From: Oceanospirillum maris DSM 6286
GTDB lineage: Bacteria > Pseudomonadota > Gammaproteobacteria > Pseudomonadales > Halomonadaceae
DNA length: 64,000 nt
NCBI RefSeq assembly: GCF_000422865.1
Contig: NZ_AUGW01000015.1
Location: 48,097 to 112,096, forward strand
Direction of reading: 5' to 3'
Shown here piece after piece: positions 46,833 through 55,134 of the stretch (position 1 is its first letter; every line of letters begins with the position of its first letter). The notes under the pieces are model-generated. The model saw only the letters and a program-made list of their open reading frames with translations. It was not told the DNA's origin and made no database searches. A program made the position numbers and the translations under genes.

Positions 46833-46878
46833 GCATGACACTGTCGCTTTTACTATTGGAAAAATGACAGTGCCATGC
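46833..46878. repeat. Long inverted repeat between leucine dehydrogenase and NSS transporter genes
   Basis: GCATGACACTGTC and GACAGTGCCATGC are complementary at 12 of 13 positions around a 20-base loop. The right arm ends 27 bases before the transporter start and upstream of its AAGGAG. No T-run follows, so it may set mRNA stability or expression ratio within the operon. Confidence 0.7.
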
Positions 46879-46905
46879 TCATACAAAGAAACCAAGGAGA
46901 GACTC

Positions 46906-48291
46906 GTGTCTACAACAAATACAACAACATCTCGCGGAGCGCACCAGCACTGGTCGTCGCGTTGGGCATTTATTTTAGCGGCAACAGGTTCTGCCGTTGG
47001 CTTAGGCAATATATGGAAATTCCCTTATATTACGGGTGAAAATGGCGGCGGTGCCTTCGTTTTAGTGTACCTTCTTTGTATTGCGGCGGTTGGCCTTCCT
47101 ATTTTGATGGCCGAAGTGCTCCTTGGTCGCAAAGGAGGCCGAAGCCCAATTGCGAGCATGCGGGAGCTGGTTAAGCAGCATAACGCCAGCTCAGGATGGA
47201 TCTCTATTGGAGCCATCGGGACTATCGCGGCCTTCTTGATCTTATCGTTCTACAGCGTTATTGGCGGCTGGGCAATTAGCTATGTTGGCTCCTCTATTTC
47301 CGGCGAATTTGTCGGTAAAGATAGCGATGCTATTGGCGGCTTATTTGGCGCAATGCTTGGCAACCCGACATCACTGCTGTTCTGGCACAGTGTCTTTATG
47401 ATAACGGTTATCTTTATTGTCGCTCGCGGCGTCAAAGCAGGTCTTGAGAAAGCCGTAACCTATCTTATGCCAGCACTGTTTGTACTCTTGGTCATAATGA
47501 TGATTTATGCGATGACTACATCAGGCTTTGCCCAAGGTGCAAGCTTTTTGTTCACGCCTGATTTTTCTAAGCTATCAACAGAGGGCGTGCTAACAGCTTT
47601 GGGTCATGCCTTTTTCACCCTAAGCTTGGGTATGGGCGTCATGATGGCTTATGGCTCTTATCTTGATGATAATATCTCTATTGCCAAAACCTCTATAACC
47701 GTTGGCTTAATGGATACGGTGGTTGCTCTAGTGGCGGGTCTTGCGATCTTCCCTATCGTGTTTGCTAACGGCATGGAGCCTAGCTCTGGCCCAGGATTGA
47801 TCTTTGTATCTCTGCCTTTAGCATTCGGCAGCATGTCTTTAGGCTCATTAATTGGTACGCTGTTCTTCACTTTACTGGTTTTTGCCGCACTAACCTCTGC
47901 TATTTCCCTATTAGAACCTTCGGTTGAATGGCTTGAAGAGCGCTCAGGTTTCACTCGGATTACAGCAACAATATTCGCTGGTGCTGCGGTTTGGGCCCTA
48001 GGTATTTTGTCGATTCTATCCCTAAATCTGTGGAGCGATGTACACCCTCTAGGCATGTTTGCAGCGTTTGAAGGTAAAACTATTTTTGATCTTCTAGACT
48101 ACCTAACGGCTAATATCATGCTGCCTCTGGCGGGATTACTGGCGGCCCTTTATGTAGGCTGGATTATGAAGAAAGAGGATGTTGCCGCAGAACTAGCAAT
48201 GGACTCGACACGCTTTAATCTATTCTGGAATACCGTTCGGTATATCACTCCAGTTGCCGTCATTATTGTCTTTATTTACAACCTGTTATAA
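46906..48291 (+). CDS. Sodium-dependent transporter (NSS family)
   Basis: A 461-residue neurotransmitter:sodium symporter. RWAFILAATGSAVGLGNIWKFPYITGENGGGAFVLVYL carries the helix 1-2 sodium/substrate motif (LeuT-like). The protein has eleven helices and a short C-terminal tail IMKKEDVAAELAMDS. The GTG start is fixed by AAGGAG seven bases upstream; an ATG 14 codons earlier lies in a hairpin arm. Pairing with leucine dehydrogenase suggests branched-chain amino acid uptake, an inference. Confidence 0.92.
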   Translation: MSTTNTTTSRGAHQHWSSRWAFILAATGSAVGLGNIWKFPYITGENGGGAFVLVYLLCIAAVGLPILMAEVLLGRKGGRSPIASMRELVKQHNASSGWISIGAIGTIAAFLILSFYSVIGGWAISYVGSSISGEFVGKDSDAIGGLFGAMLGNPTSLLFWHSVFMITVIFIVARGVKAGLEKAVTYLMPALFVLLVIMMIYAMTTSGFAQGASFLFTPDFSKLSTEGVLTALGHAFFTLSLGMGVMMAYGSYLDDNISIAKTSITVGLMDTVVALVAGLAIFPIVFANGMEPSSGPGLIFVSLPLAFGSMSLGSLIGTLFFTLLVFAALTSAISLLEPSVEWLEERSGFTRITATIFAGAAVWALGILSILSLNLWSDVHPLGMFAAFEGKTIFDLLDYLTANIMLPLAGLLAALYVGWIMKKEDVAAELAMDSTRFNLFWNTVRYITPVAVIIVFIYNLL

Positions 48292-48317
48292 ACAAACAGT
48301 CGCCAATAAAACAGAAT

Positions 48318-48359
48318 AAAAAAAACGGATACAGGCTTAAGCCTTGTATCCGTTTTTTT
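48318..48359. terminator. Bidirectional Rho-independent terminator
   Basis: ACGGATACA and TGTATCCGT arms, extended by GGCTTAAGCC at the tip, are flanked by A and T runs. It ends the transporter gene and possibly the converging GGDEF-like gene. Confidence 0.92.
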
Positions 48360-48378
48360 AAACCTGCCTTTTACAATA

Positions 48379-48407
48379 TTATCTAGAACTTACTTATCTA
48401 GAACTTA
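48379..48407. repeat. Short direct repeat
   Basis: TTATCTAGAACTTA occurs twice, separated by one base, in the gap after the terminator. Confidence 0.8.
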
Positions 48408-48448
48408 TCTATTACTTATTCATTACGTGGTCTATTTATTATTAATTG

Positions 48449-49363
48449 TTAGTCGTCCAACAAAGGATTTAACAATGTTAGTATCTCGTTATCGTTCAAT
48501 CGACGGTCACGATAATCACTACCAACACGTTCAAGTAATACCTCTGGATCAACATCAGGCTTACCAAAATAGATACCCATTCGAGCTTTTATCTTCAAAT
48601 TAGGCCAATCAGGATAAGATAGTCGGGCAATAGCTCGCATCAAGTGCGAAACCAGCTCTTGAACAGAAGCCTTTGAAGCATTAGGTAGTAGCAAGCATAT
48701 TTTCTTACCTGAGAACCTTGATGCATACTCAGGCGCTTCAACCACGCGCTTCACAATCTGGCCAATATGCAACAACACACGCTCACCGGCAGGCTGTCCG
48801 TATTCTCCGTTAATCTCAGGCATGTTCTCAAGATCAAGCAACATCAAACCAAAGGGCTTTTGTATCTCTTGAGACTTTCTCATAACGGCATGCATATAAG
48901 GCAAGAAATAAATCCGCTGAATCAAACCCGTCGCAGGATCAAGCATGGAGCCCATTTGAGCCTCTGCAAGCATTTCCTGCATTTGATCCGCCTCTGCCAT
49001 TCGTTCAGTGACATCATGCCCTGAGATCAGCAAGACGCTCTGATTATCAATTTTAATTGACTGCAGCTGCAGAGAGTAATCACGCATGCCCGCAAGCTTT
49101 GATACCAATACTGTGTTCATCGTCATATATTGATTAGGAAGCCCTGAAAGGCTTTCTATAATCGCAACGAGCTCTGGGGCAGAGAACTCTGGAAAAAGAT
49201 CGTGGGGGGAAAGACTACAAATTTCACCGGCAGCGTAGCCTAAAGCAGTTTCTGCCGCCGAGTTACTGTAGATAAAACTAAGGTCTTTAGGATCCAGTAG
49301 TAGTAACAATTCCCTTGACTGAGCAATAGCGGCTCCAATGAGTTGATCTGACACAGCCATCAT
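48449..49363 (-). CDS. PAS and degenerate GGDEF-domain protein
   Basis: A 304-residue protein. A PAS domain (about residues 10-130, SRELLLLLDPKDLSFIYSNSAAETALGY) is followed by a GGDEF-like fold beginning LDPATGLIQRIYFLPYM. The active-site motif has become FSGKKI, so it should not make cyclic-di-GMP; it may act as a ligand-binding or scaffold protein. AAGGAG precedes the ATG chosen; a longer frame upstream lacks support. It lies downstream of hda on the same strand. Confidence 0.85.
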   Translation of the reverse strand: MMAVSDQLIGAAIAQSRELLLLLDPKDLSFIYSNSAAETALGYAAGEICSLSPHDLFPEFSAPELVAIIESLSGLPNQYMTMNTVLVSKLAGMRDYSLQLQSIKIDNQSVLLISGHDVTERMAEADQMQEMLAEAQMGSMLDPATGLIQRIYFLPYMHAVMRKSQEIQKPFGLMLLDLENMPEINGEYGQPAGERVLLHIGQIVKRVVEAPEYASRFSGKKICLLLPNASKASVQELVSHLMRAIARLSYPDWPNLKIKARMGIYFGKPDVDPEVLLERVGSDYRDRRLNDNEILTLLNPLLDD

Positions 49364-49498
49364 TGCGTTCTCCTTTAAGCCTTTAATTCTTATATTATAT
49401 ACGCTAAGAAAATACCCCGTATCTGCCTTCAATAAAAGCAACAAAAGGTAACGCTTTGTCTTTATATGTCGAAGCAGAGTACAAAACGAATACTTCTA

Positions 49499-50203
49499 CT
49501 ACCAGCGCAGCGTTTCCCTTACAAAAGGTATCGTTAACTTTCTCTGCGCCATTAAAGACGCATGATCTAAAACAGAAAGCATATCAAAAAGCTCTCGTAA
49601 TGTTCGCGGACTTCTATGCAAAATATACCGCGCAACATCTTCTGTTATTTCTAGCCCGCGCTCATGGGCTCTGAGCTTAAATGCGCTAATTTTTTGCTCA
49701 TCGTTTAACTTTTGTAATCCTGTCGTTACCCCCCAAGCAAGCCGAGAAGATAAATCTGGCAGCTTGACACCTAACTTTGCTGGTGGCGCATCAGCAGAAA
49801 TAACAAGAATTTTACCTGCATCTCTCAGTCGATTAAAGCAGTGAAACAAAGCGGCTTCCCACTTAGCACGACCCGCCACAAGATTAAGATCGTCAATACA
49901 GACAAGGTCCAGCGCCTCCAATCCCTCTAAAAGATCAGGAGACAAAAGCGCAAGCTCATCAAGGGGAAGATAAACAGAGCGCAACCCATGAGCATCGGCC
50001 AAATGGCACAAAGCTTGTAACAGATGGCTTTTACCAGAGTCTTGAGGGCCATAGACATATTGAAACGGCTCGCCTTGACCCGCTATCAATATCTTAAAGG
50101 CTTCCAGAAGATAGCCGTTATCACCCGGAAAAAAATTAGCAAATGTCGCATCATCCCGCAGGCCGATGCTTAGCGAAAGCTGAGAAGCTTGAAAATCAGC
50201 CAT
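49499..50203 (-). CDS. hda: DnaA regulatory inactivator Hda
   Basis: A 234-residue AAA+ protein that, with the DNA-loaded beta clamp, turns DnaA-ATP into DnaA-ADP. The N-terminal clamp-binding motif is seen as QLSLSIGL, Walker A-like YGPQDSGKSHLLQA follows, Walker B is LDLVCIDDL, and SRTLRELFDMLSVLD-like sensor 2 is near the end. The length is usual. Confidence 0.95.
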   Translation of the reverse strand: MADFQASQLSLSIGLRDDATFANFFPGDNGYLLEAFKILIAGQGEPFQYVYGPQDSGKSHLLQALCHLADAHGLRSVYLPLDELALLSPDLLEGLEALDLVCIDDLNLVAGRAKWEAALFHCFNRLRDAGKILVISADAPPAKLGVKLPDLSSRLAWGVTTGLQKLNDEQKISAFKLRAHERGLEITEDVARYILHRSPRTLRELFDMLSVLDHASLMAQRKLTIPFVRETLRW

Positions 50204-50232
50204 ATTTCAATGACTTACCTTAAAAAAACCAG

Positions 50233-50285
50233 AATGAACAATAAATTAGCCGCTTTGAGCGACAATTGAAAGCGTGTTGTTCATT
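50233..50285. repeat. Nested inverted repeat upstream of hda
   Basis: Outer arms AATGAACAA/TTGTTCATT and inner arms CGCTTT/AAAGCG enclose a 12-base loop. It lies about 30 bases upstream of hda, so it would be in the hda leader or promoter on the minus strand. Confidence 0.65.
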
Positions 50286-50590
50286 TATACAGCAATTTAG
50301 GGTGGATTGTCCCGTTTCCTGAACAATCTCCTTTCTACTTTTACCTATCAACAAAAATTTATCTCAGTTCATCACTAAAAAAGCTATAACCAGCCCGCCG
50401 CCACAGCCAATCTATAGGCCAAAGCCACGCTTGCCACCAACCAAGGTGATTTAAGTCACCAAGACAAAGACATTAAATGGCCTTTCGACATAACAACTTC
50501 TCCCTGTTGATACTCAGCGGATACAGCTCCGTGTAAACCGCTGGCAATTATATATGACACTCGTTCCGCAGATAACTAGGATGAACCCGA
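50286..50590. other. Non-coding gap between hda and the FMN reductase gene
   Basis: No gene or RNA recognised. Confidence 0.4.
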
Positions 50591-50625
50591 GGTTTTCTTT
50601 TCACTCGCTTAATACAAAGAAAACC
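50591..50625. terminator. Hairpin after the FMN reductase gene
   Basis: GGTTTTCTTT and AAAGAAAACC are perfect 10-bp arms placed just past the stop codon. There is no T-run on the minus strand. Confidence 0.55.
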
Positions 50626-50628
50626 CGT

Positions 50629-51288
50629 CTAAGGCGCGTTACGCTCGGATGGATCCGTCTTAAAATCCCTTACCAAGTTATGCGGATCAACCTGCGCTCG
50701 ATATTCCTTCGTAGCCTGAGCCCACCAAGTCAATTGGGTAAATGTTCGACCAAAATATCCGAACCAAGAGCCTTGATCCTCATGGGGCTGCACCGAACCA
50801 TCCTCTGTAAAGATTTCCTGCGCCTTGGGTACATGTATCATTGCAGAAACTGGCAGGCAGCCGAGCTCTGAGAGAAACGTACGCATTGCAACCGCTGCAC
50901 GCATCCCGCCCCATTGCCCTGCTGAATAGGTAACAATCGCACTCGGCTTGTAGGAGAACAAAGAGCTACCGAAGTGGTTCAACAGGTTCGCAAGCGCCGG
51001 ACTCATCGAATGATTATATTCGGGGCTGACCATAACAAATCCATCGGCACTTTCTATCTTCTCTGCCAATTGATTGAGCTCCGAAGGCGCCTTGCTTCGT
51101 GGGTAAGCGAAGTGCGGCTTGAAGACGGGTTCTGTTGGATAATCCAAAGCATCAATCAACTCCACCTCATATTCGGCATATTGACTATTCAGGCATTCGA
51201 TGACCGCTTCTGCAACCCGAACACCCAAGCGTGCCGGTTTCGGAGGGGTACTATCGCGTACAGTGCCCAAGAAAACCAAAAATTTCAT
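50629..51288 (-). CDS. NADPH-dependent FMN reductase-like protein
   Basis: A 219-residue flavoprotein of the FMN_red family. FLVFLGTVRDSTPPKPARLGVRVAEAV is the flavin-phosphate side, and FVMVSPEYNHSMSPALANLLNHFGSSLFSYKPSAIVTYSAGQWGG is the family core. It could reduce quinones, chromate or azo compounds; which one is open. The ATG follows AAGGAG by six bases. It borders the cassette island, but I see no attC after its stop, so it is probably backbone. Confidence 0.88.
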   Translation of the reverse strand: MKFLVFLGTVRDSTPPKPARLGVRVAEAVIECLNSQYAEYEVELIDALDYPTEPVFKPHFAYPRSKAPSELNQLAEKIESADGFVMVSPEYNHSMSPALANLLNHFGSSLFSYKPSAIVTYSAGQWGGMRAAVAMRTFLSELGCLPVSAMIHVPKAQEIFTEDGSVQPHEDQGSWFGYFGRTFTQLTWWAQATKEYRAQVDPHNLVRDFKTDPSERNAP

Positions 51289-51467
51289 TCGAAACTCCTT
51301 TTGATAGCAATGCCCCATAACGAGGCTGTAGAAAAACCTCTACCTCAAAATTGATCATTTTTTGTACTAAAAATGCTGCTTCTATGTGTTCGCGTGGTTT
51401 TTTGCGTTGTTTGCCAAAACCATGACAACTTTACCTTATCGAAGTTTAGGCGCTTGTTATATTCCCA

Positions 51468-51665
51468 TTACGCCAAAGCGAAATTGATAGGGTGTACTTT
51501 GACTAAAGTAACATTTTTCTTCGCTTGCCAAAGGTTGTAATTGCCTTGCATCGATAGCCAGCTTTCTGAACTTCTGCCCAAAGCCTTAGACAATCTCAAT
51601 GCCATTTCGGGAGTTATTGAGCTTTGCCCTTTAAGCTCACGATTCAGAGTTGAAGCAGAGACCAT
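51468..51665 (-). pseudogene. HigA-like antitoxin, C-terminal remnant
   Basis: The frame encodes SASTLNRELKGQSSITPEMALRLSKALGRSSESWLSMQGNYNLWQAKK, the second half of a HigA-type Xre antitoxin helix-turn-helix and tail. The N-terminal helices and start are missing because the transposase fragment joins directly upstream. No higB is adjacent. It is presumably inactive. Confidence 0.75.
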
Positions 51666-52136
51666 TCCTTAGCGGCATTGGAGCGCATTTTACAGCCATC
51701 AATAGCAAAGAGCTCATGGCCTAAAAGCCCCTGCTGATCACAGATCAGCAGCACCTGTTCAAACAAGTCTTCAATGGCTTGGGGCTGGCTGCTAACAAAA
51801 TGAGCAAGGGTGGTAAAGTGCGGAATGGTATCGCAGGACAGGGCTTTAAAGATAATGTTGGTTTCGCAGCACCACTGAATCTCACGGCTGGAGGTGATGC
51901 CTTTGGAATAAGCAAACAGTATGATTTTCAGCAAAATCGCCGGATCGTAGGCTGGGCGGCCTTCGCTATCATTCTTATAAGGCTGGTGAAACGCGGACAG
52001 CTCCAGCTTTTCAGTCTCTTTATAAAAAACAGGGGTAATGCAGAGCATACTCAAAAGTACCCGGCTGAAGCTGTTCCTGATATTTAATGACCACCATCGA
52101 CGTTTGGTTGTAGTCATAGTGTTTGAATCGAGCCAT
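51666..52136 (-). pseudogene. IS1182-family transposase, truncated and frameshifted
   Basis: The N-terminal half of the transposase (MARFKHYDY... AYDPAILLKIILFAYSKGITSSREIQWCCETNI...) ends abruptly at LFAIDGCKMRSNAAKEW, where the catalytic second half should begin. The first 30 codons are also out of frame with the rest. It cannot be functional. Confidence 0.85.
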
Positions 52137-52197
52137 CACCGCCTCCTGCGTTTCAAAACCCGATCAGACCATAGTTCGGGAGGTTTTTTACAGCCTG

Positions 52198-52255
52198 AAC
52201 GTTGCCAACACGGGCCGCAGCGAAGCGGAGGTCCCTGTGCTTGGCCTTGTTACAT
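52198..52255 (-). repeat. attC-like site beside copy C
   Basis: A long hairpin: GCCAA/TTGGC, CACGGG/CCCTGTG (one extra base on one arm, as the extrahelical bases of attC) and CCGC/GCGG around AGCGAA. It is bounded by AACG and TTGTTACAT. The outer core box continues to the left of the IS as ATAACG. One core fits GTTRRRY only partly. Confidence 0.7.
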
Positions 52256-52309
52256 GTATTTTGCTATACTTTGTATTACATTGTAAAACATTATATGCGC
52301 GGTGATACT

Positions 52310-52588
52310 ATGAAAACTGAAATGCTCAGCACCCGAATAGACCACGATACAAAGTTAGCTTTTACTAACGTGTGTGAAGATTTAGGGTTAAGCCCCTCAC
52401 AAGCTATTAAGCTCTTTGCAAAGGCAGTCATTAATTATGGCGGCATCCCATTTGAGTTAAAAGCCAAGCAACCGAACTCATTAACAGCAACGGCTATTGC
52501 TGAACTCGAATCCGGAAAGGGCAATACAGCGGCCAATGTTGACGAACTATTCAATGACTTGAACATCGGTAAGCTCGACGATGCTTGA
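52310..52588 (+). CDS. dinJ: DinJ/RelB-family antitoxin
   Basis: A 92-residue antitoxin. MLSTRIDHDTKLAFTNVCEDLGLSPSQAIKLFAKAVINYGGIPFEL is the ribbon-helix-helix DNA-binding part; the C-terminal tail wraps the toxin. It overlaps the toxin gene by eight bases. The upstream TTTGTATTACATTGTAAAAC region has internal symmetry and may be its operator, and TATACT is a likely -10. It is the only clearly plus-strand gene among the short cassettes, as expected for a self-promoting TA unit. Confidence 0.92.
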   Translation: MKTEMLSTRIDHDTKLAFTNVCEDLGLSPSQAIKLFAKAVINYGGIPFELKAKQPNSLTATAIAELESGKGNTAANVDELFNDLNIGKLDDA

Positions 52589-52853
52589 ACTTGAATACTC
52601 CTCTCAGTTTAAGAAAGACTTCAAAAAGATAGCGAAATTGCCGATTCCTGATGTTGTTGAGGCCGGACACGTAATCAAGCAGCTCCAACTTGAAGAGCCT
52701 TTATCTGAAAAGTACGTCGATCATGCACTCTCCGGTAATTGGAACAACTATCGAGATTGCCACGTAAAACCAGATCTCGTTCTAATATACAAAGTTGAAG
52801 GTGGTTGTCTCAAACTTGCTCGAATTGGAACTCATAGCGAACTATTCCGATAG
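52581..52853 (+). CDS. yafQ: YafQ-family mRNA interferase toxin
   Basis: A 90-residue RelE/ParE-superfamily toxin, YafQ type. YVDHALSGNWNNYRDCHVKPDLVLIYKVEGG and RIGTHSELF hold the His, Asp and His residues used by YafQ for ribosome-dependent mRNA cleavage. It appears intact. Its stop lies seven bases before the AACG of the next IS-interrupted attC, a normal cassette layout. Confidence 0.92.
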   Translation: MLELEYSSQFKKDFKKIAKLPIPDVVEAGHVIKQLQLEEPLSEKYVDHALSGNWNNYRDCHVKPDLVLIYKVEGGCLKLARIGTHSELFR

Positions 52854-52863
52854 CATGTAACGA

Positions 52864-53743
52864 ACCTGTAGAAAAACCTGTTTCTAACCCGCTTCTCCCA
52901 CCAACAGCTCGTTTTCTGTTGTTTATTTTCAATGACTGGTTTTATCGGCCATCGTTTGTTTATTCTGTGTTTCCGGCCTTTTCAGGCTTTGGTCGTCTGT
53001 CAGCTCGATTCCATACTGCTTTCAGTGCCTGTTTAAGGCTGTATTCACTCTGATTTACTGGCCGAGCTGTCCGTATTTTGCCAGTTTTTCTACATTATGC
53101 ACTAGGCAATAAAGCTGCCATTGGCCCTGTACTTTGGTTTTACTTCTCAGGCTGAAGCGGTTCAGTCTTTTGTTGGTGCCGATGTTGCCGAAGACCGGTT
53201 CGACAACGGACATCCGGTGGCTGTAGATTTGTTTGCCGTGGGGGCTGTCGACGCGGTGCTTCATCTTACAGCCATCAATGGCAAAGAGTTCATGGCCTAA
53301 AAGCCCCTACGTACCTGTTCAAACAAGTCTTCAATGGCTTGGCTGGCTGCTAACAAAATGAGCAAGGGTCGTGAAGTGCGGGACAGTATCGCAGGAGAGA
53401 GCTTTAAAGATAATGTTGGTTTCGCAGCACCACTGAATCTCACGGCTGGAGGTGATGCCTTTGGAGTAAGCAAACAGGATGATTTTTAGCAGAATGACTG
53501 AATCGTAGGCTGGGCGGCCTTCGCTATCATTCTTATAAGGCTGGTGAAACGCGGACAGCTCCAGCTTTTCAGAAACGAGGTAGTGCAGGGCATGCTCAAA
53601 TGACCCTGGCTGTAACTGATCCAGGTAATTGATCACCACCATCGACGTTTGGTTGTAGTCGTAGTGCTTAAATCGAGCCATCACCGCCTCCTGCGTTTCA
53701 AAACCCGATCAGATCATAGTTCGGGAGGTTTTTCTACAGCCTG
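52864..53743 (-). mobile_element. IS1182-family deletion derivative (copy D, 880 bp)
   Basis: Ends AACCTGTAGAAAAACCTG and GGTTTTTCTACAGCCTG with AACG on both sides. The N-terminal third of the transposase (53331-53684) and its C-terminal 69 residues (53055-53264, HRVDSPHGKQIYSHRMSVVEPVFGNI...) survive, but the middle is lost. The C-terminal piece keeps the catalytic Glu region VVEPVFGNI. It is non-autonomous. Confidence 0.9.
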
Positions 53744-53835
53744 AACGCCGCAATAAGCGGCTTGTAATAGCTTGCTAAAATGTGTAGCGAAGCGGAACCG
53801 AGCAAGCTGTTACGAGTCCGACTTAATTGCCTTGT
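53744..53835 (-). repeat. attC-like site interrupted by IS copy D and a group II intron
   Basis: A near-continuous hairpin: GCAATAAG pairs with CTTAATTGC, CGGCTTGTAAT with GTTACGAGTCCG (with bulges), and AGCTTGCT with AGCAAGCT, leaving a 24-base tip. The last bases, TTGT, join across the intron with TAAGC at 54541 to give GTTAAGC, a perfect GTTRRRY core. The other core TAACG lies left of IS copy D. Confidence 0.8.
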
Positions 53836-54540
53836 GTACGCCCAGCATGGGCATGAACTAATGAGGTGAAAGTCCTCTGTAGGAAGGTCACCATCCTTAG
53901 CGATTTATGTCGTTATTAGATGTTAACTACTAGCGAATGGCAAGGGCTTAACCGCGAGGTTTGGTCTGAAGGAAGCCGCTAGCAAAACTGCGAGCTGATG
54001 AACAAGAATATCATATGAGGCGTAGGCTGGAGGCGAGTTGGCACAAGACGACGAAGCCATGTGATCTAACGGCCACCGTAAATGATGCAGTTGCGCAGGG
54101 AAAGTTCATGTCCTTATCTGGGGAGATCTGCTTAACAGGCGATCGGAAACCTAAACAGTTCTAAGCTACTGATTTAAACAGGCTTGGCAAACAGAATTCA
54201 TCACGCTGTTTGAGCAAATTTGATGGAACCGATAGCGCTGATATGGGTAACTATATTAGTGATTAAGCAGAAGTCAGCAGACGGCATAGTAGCCAAACGC
54301 CCAGCGTAATGGATGGGACACGGTGAAGGCCTGAACCTGAAGGTCAGTGAGGAGCCTGTGAAGCTCAACGTTTCATTCCCGACCGGGCTAAGAAACATTG
54401 GCGCAAAAGCAGAAGCCAGCATTGGAGTAAGTCGGAGCTAATCGGCCAGCTTGCTTTAAGCATCTTTAGGAAACGCCCTGTGCGGATCCGCATGCAGGGT
54501 GTTGTGGGGGCTGGAGGCTAGATACCTCCGGCTACCCGAT
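53836..54540 (+). mobile_element. ORF-less group II intron (group IIC-attC type)
   Basis: The 5' end GTACGCCCAGCATGGGC followed by GAGGTGAAAGTCCTCT is typical of bacterial group II domain I. The 3' end shows a domain V-like hairpin (CCCTGTGCGGATCCGCATGCAGGG) and a domain VI-like stem (GCTGGAGG...CCTCCGGC), finishing CTACCCGAT. The reverse transcriptase/maturase frame is absent, leaving about 705 bases. It lies on the strand opposite to the cassette genes and inside a TTGT/TAAGC attC core, as known for IIC-attC introns. The exact 5' boundary could be off by two or so bases. Confidence 0.8.
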
Positions 54541-54570
54541 TAAGCGGCATTTGCTCTTTGCCTCGCTTTT

Positions 54571-55023
54571 CTATAACTGCTTACTGAAAAACACACGATT
54601 GAAACCACTGTCGCTCTTCCGGCCGACTTCGACGTATCCCAGTTTTGGGTACATTGTGATGTTTTCCGTCATCGCTTCATTTGTGTAAAGCTCTACCGTC
54701 TTATATCCCGCTTGCTTCGCGGTATTTTCGACATGCTCGATGAGTAGTTTTCCGATACCTTGACCGCTGCAGCCAGGCAGCACAGCAACGTTTTCAAGCA
54801 TAAATTGTGTGCCTTCCGGATAGGCCACCACGTAGCCCACCAAGCCCGCCGAGCTTGTAGCTACTGATACACAACCCCTAGCGATTTGGTCCGAGAAATC
54901 AGCATGCATCGGCGCAGGCTCTCTATCCATGCGCTGCACGTATTTCAAGTACGCTTGCCTAGCGCATAGCTGGATATCTACTACGTCGGCTTCGATAGCT
55001 TCTCGGATTCGGACTGAAGACAT
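54571..55023 (-). CDS. GNAT-family N-acetyltransferase (cassette gene)
   Basis: A 150-residue acetyltransferase. IREAIEADVVDIQLCARQAYLKYV at the N-terminus, FMLENVAVLPGCSGQGIGKLLIEHVENTAK (acetyl-CoA loop) and TVELYTNEAMTENITMYPKLGYVEV are clear. A longer frame reads back into the upstream attC and is not used. It is the single gene of its predicted cassette, with the stop just before the interrupted attC. The substrate is unknown. Confidence 0.9.
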   Translation of the reverse strand: MSSVRIREAIEADVVDIQLCARQAYLKYVQRMDREPAPMHADFSDQIARGCVSVATSSAGLVGYVVAYPEGTQFMLENVAVLPGCSGQGIGKLLIEHVENTAKQAGYKTVELYTNEAMTENITMYPKLGYVEVGRKSDSGFNRVFFSKQL

Positions 55024-55056
55024 TCTAGAGGACACCTTCCAATGGTCGTGTATGCC

Positions 55057-55134
55057 GTTTAACGCCCGGCTCACGCGCCGGTTTGGAGCCGCGAAGCGGC
55101 GGAAAATCGGTCGCTGTGCAGCCGATTGTTAAGC
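55057..55134 (-). repeat. Intact attC site
   Basis: On the minus strand it runs from GCTTAAC (RYYYAAC) to GTTAAAC (GTTRRRY), 78 bp in all. The interior folds: GGCTGCACAGCG-type and CGCGTGAGCC arms with bulges, CCGATTT/AACCGG-type arms, and GCCGC/GCGGC around GAA at the tip. It separates the GNAT and LysE genes; the LysE stop overlaps it. This is the clearest attC in the window and shows the uninterrupted AACGCC context used by the IS copies elsewhere. Confidence 0.85.

Larger units (their letters stand above)
51323..52197 (-). mobile_element. Chimeric IS1182-family element (copy C, 875 bp)
   Basis: AACG lies on both sides (51319-51322 and 52198-52201). The right end and transposase start match the other copies. 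The left end reads AGGCTGTAGAAAAACCTC, like a right end in inverse orientation, and the next 330 bases differ from the other copies and include a higA-like fragment. It is either a diverged relative or a recombinant that picked up foreign DNA. Confidence 0.75.

Noticed and set aside
50629..51288. FMN reductase gene as an integron cassette
   Set aside because: One side adjoins an attC core, but no attC-like hairpin follows its stop.
54201..54422. Minus-strand frame inside the group II intron
   Set aside because: The region is structured intron RNA; the frame is incidental and is not a reverse transcriptase.
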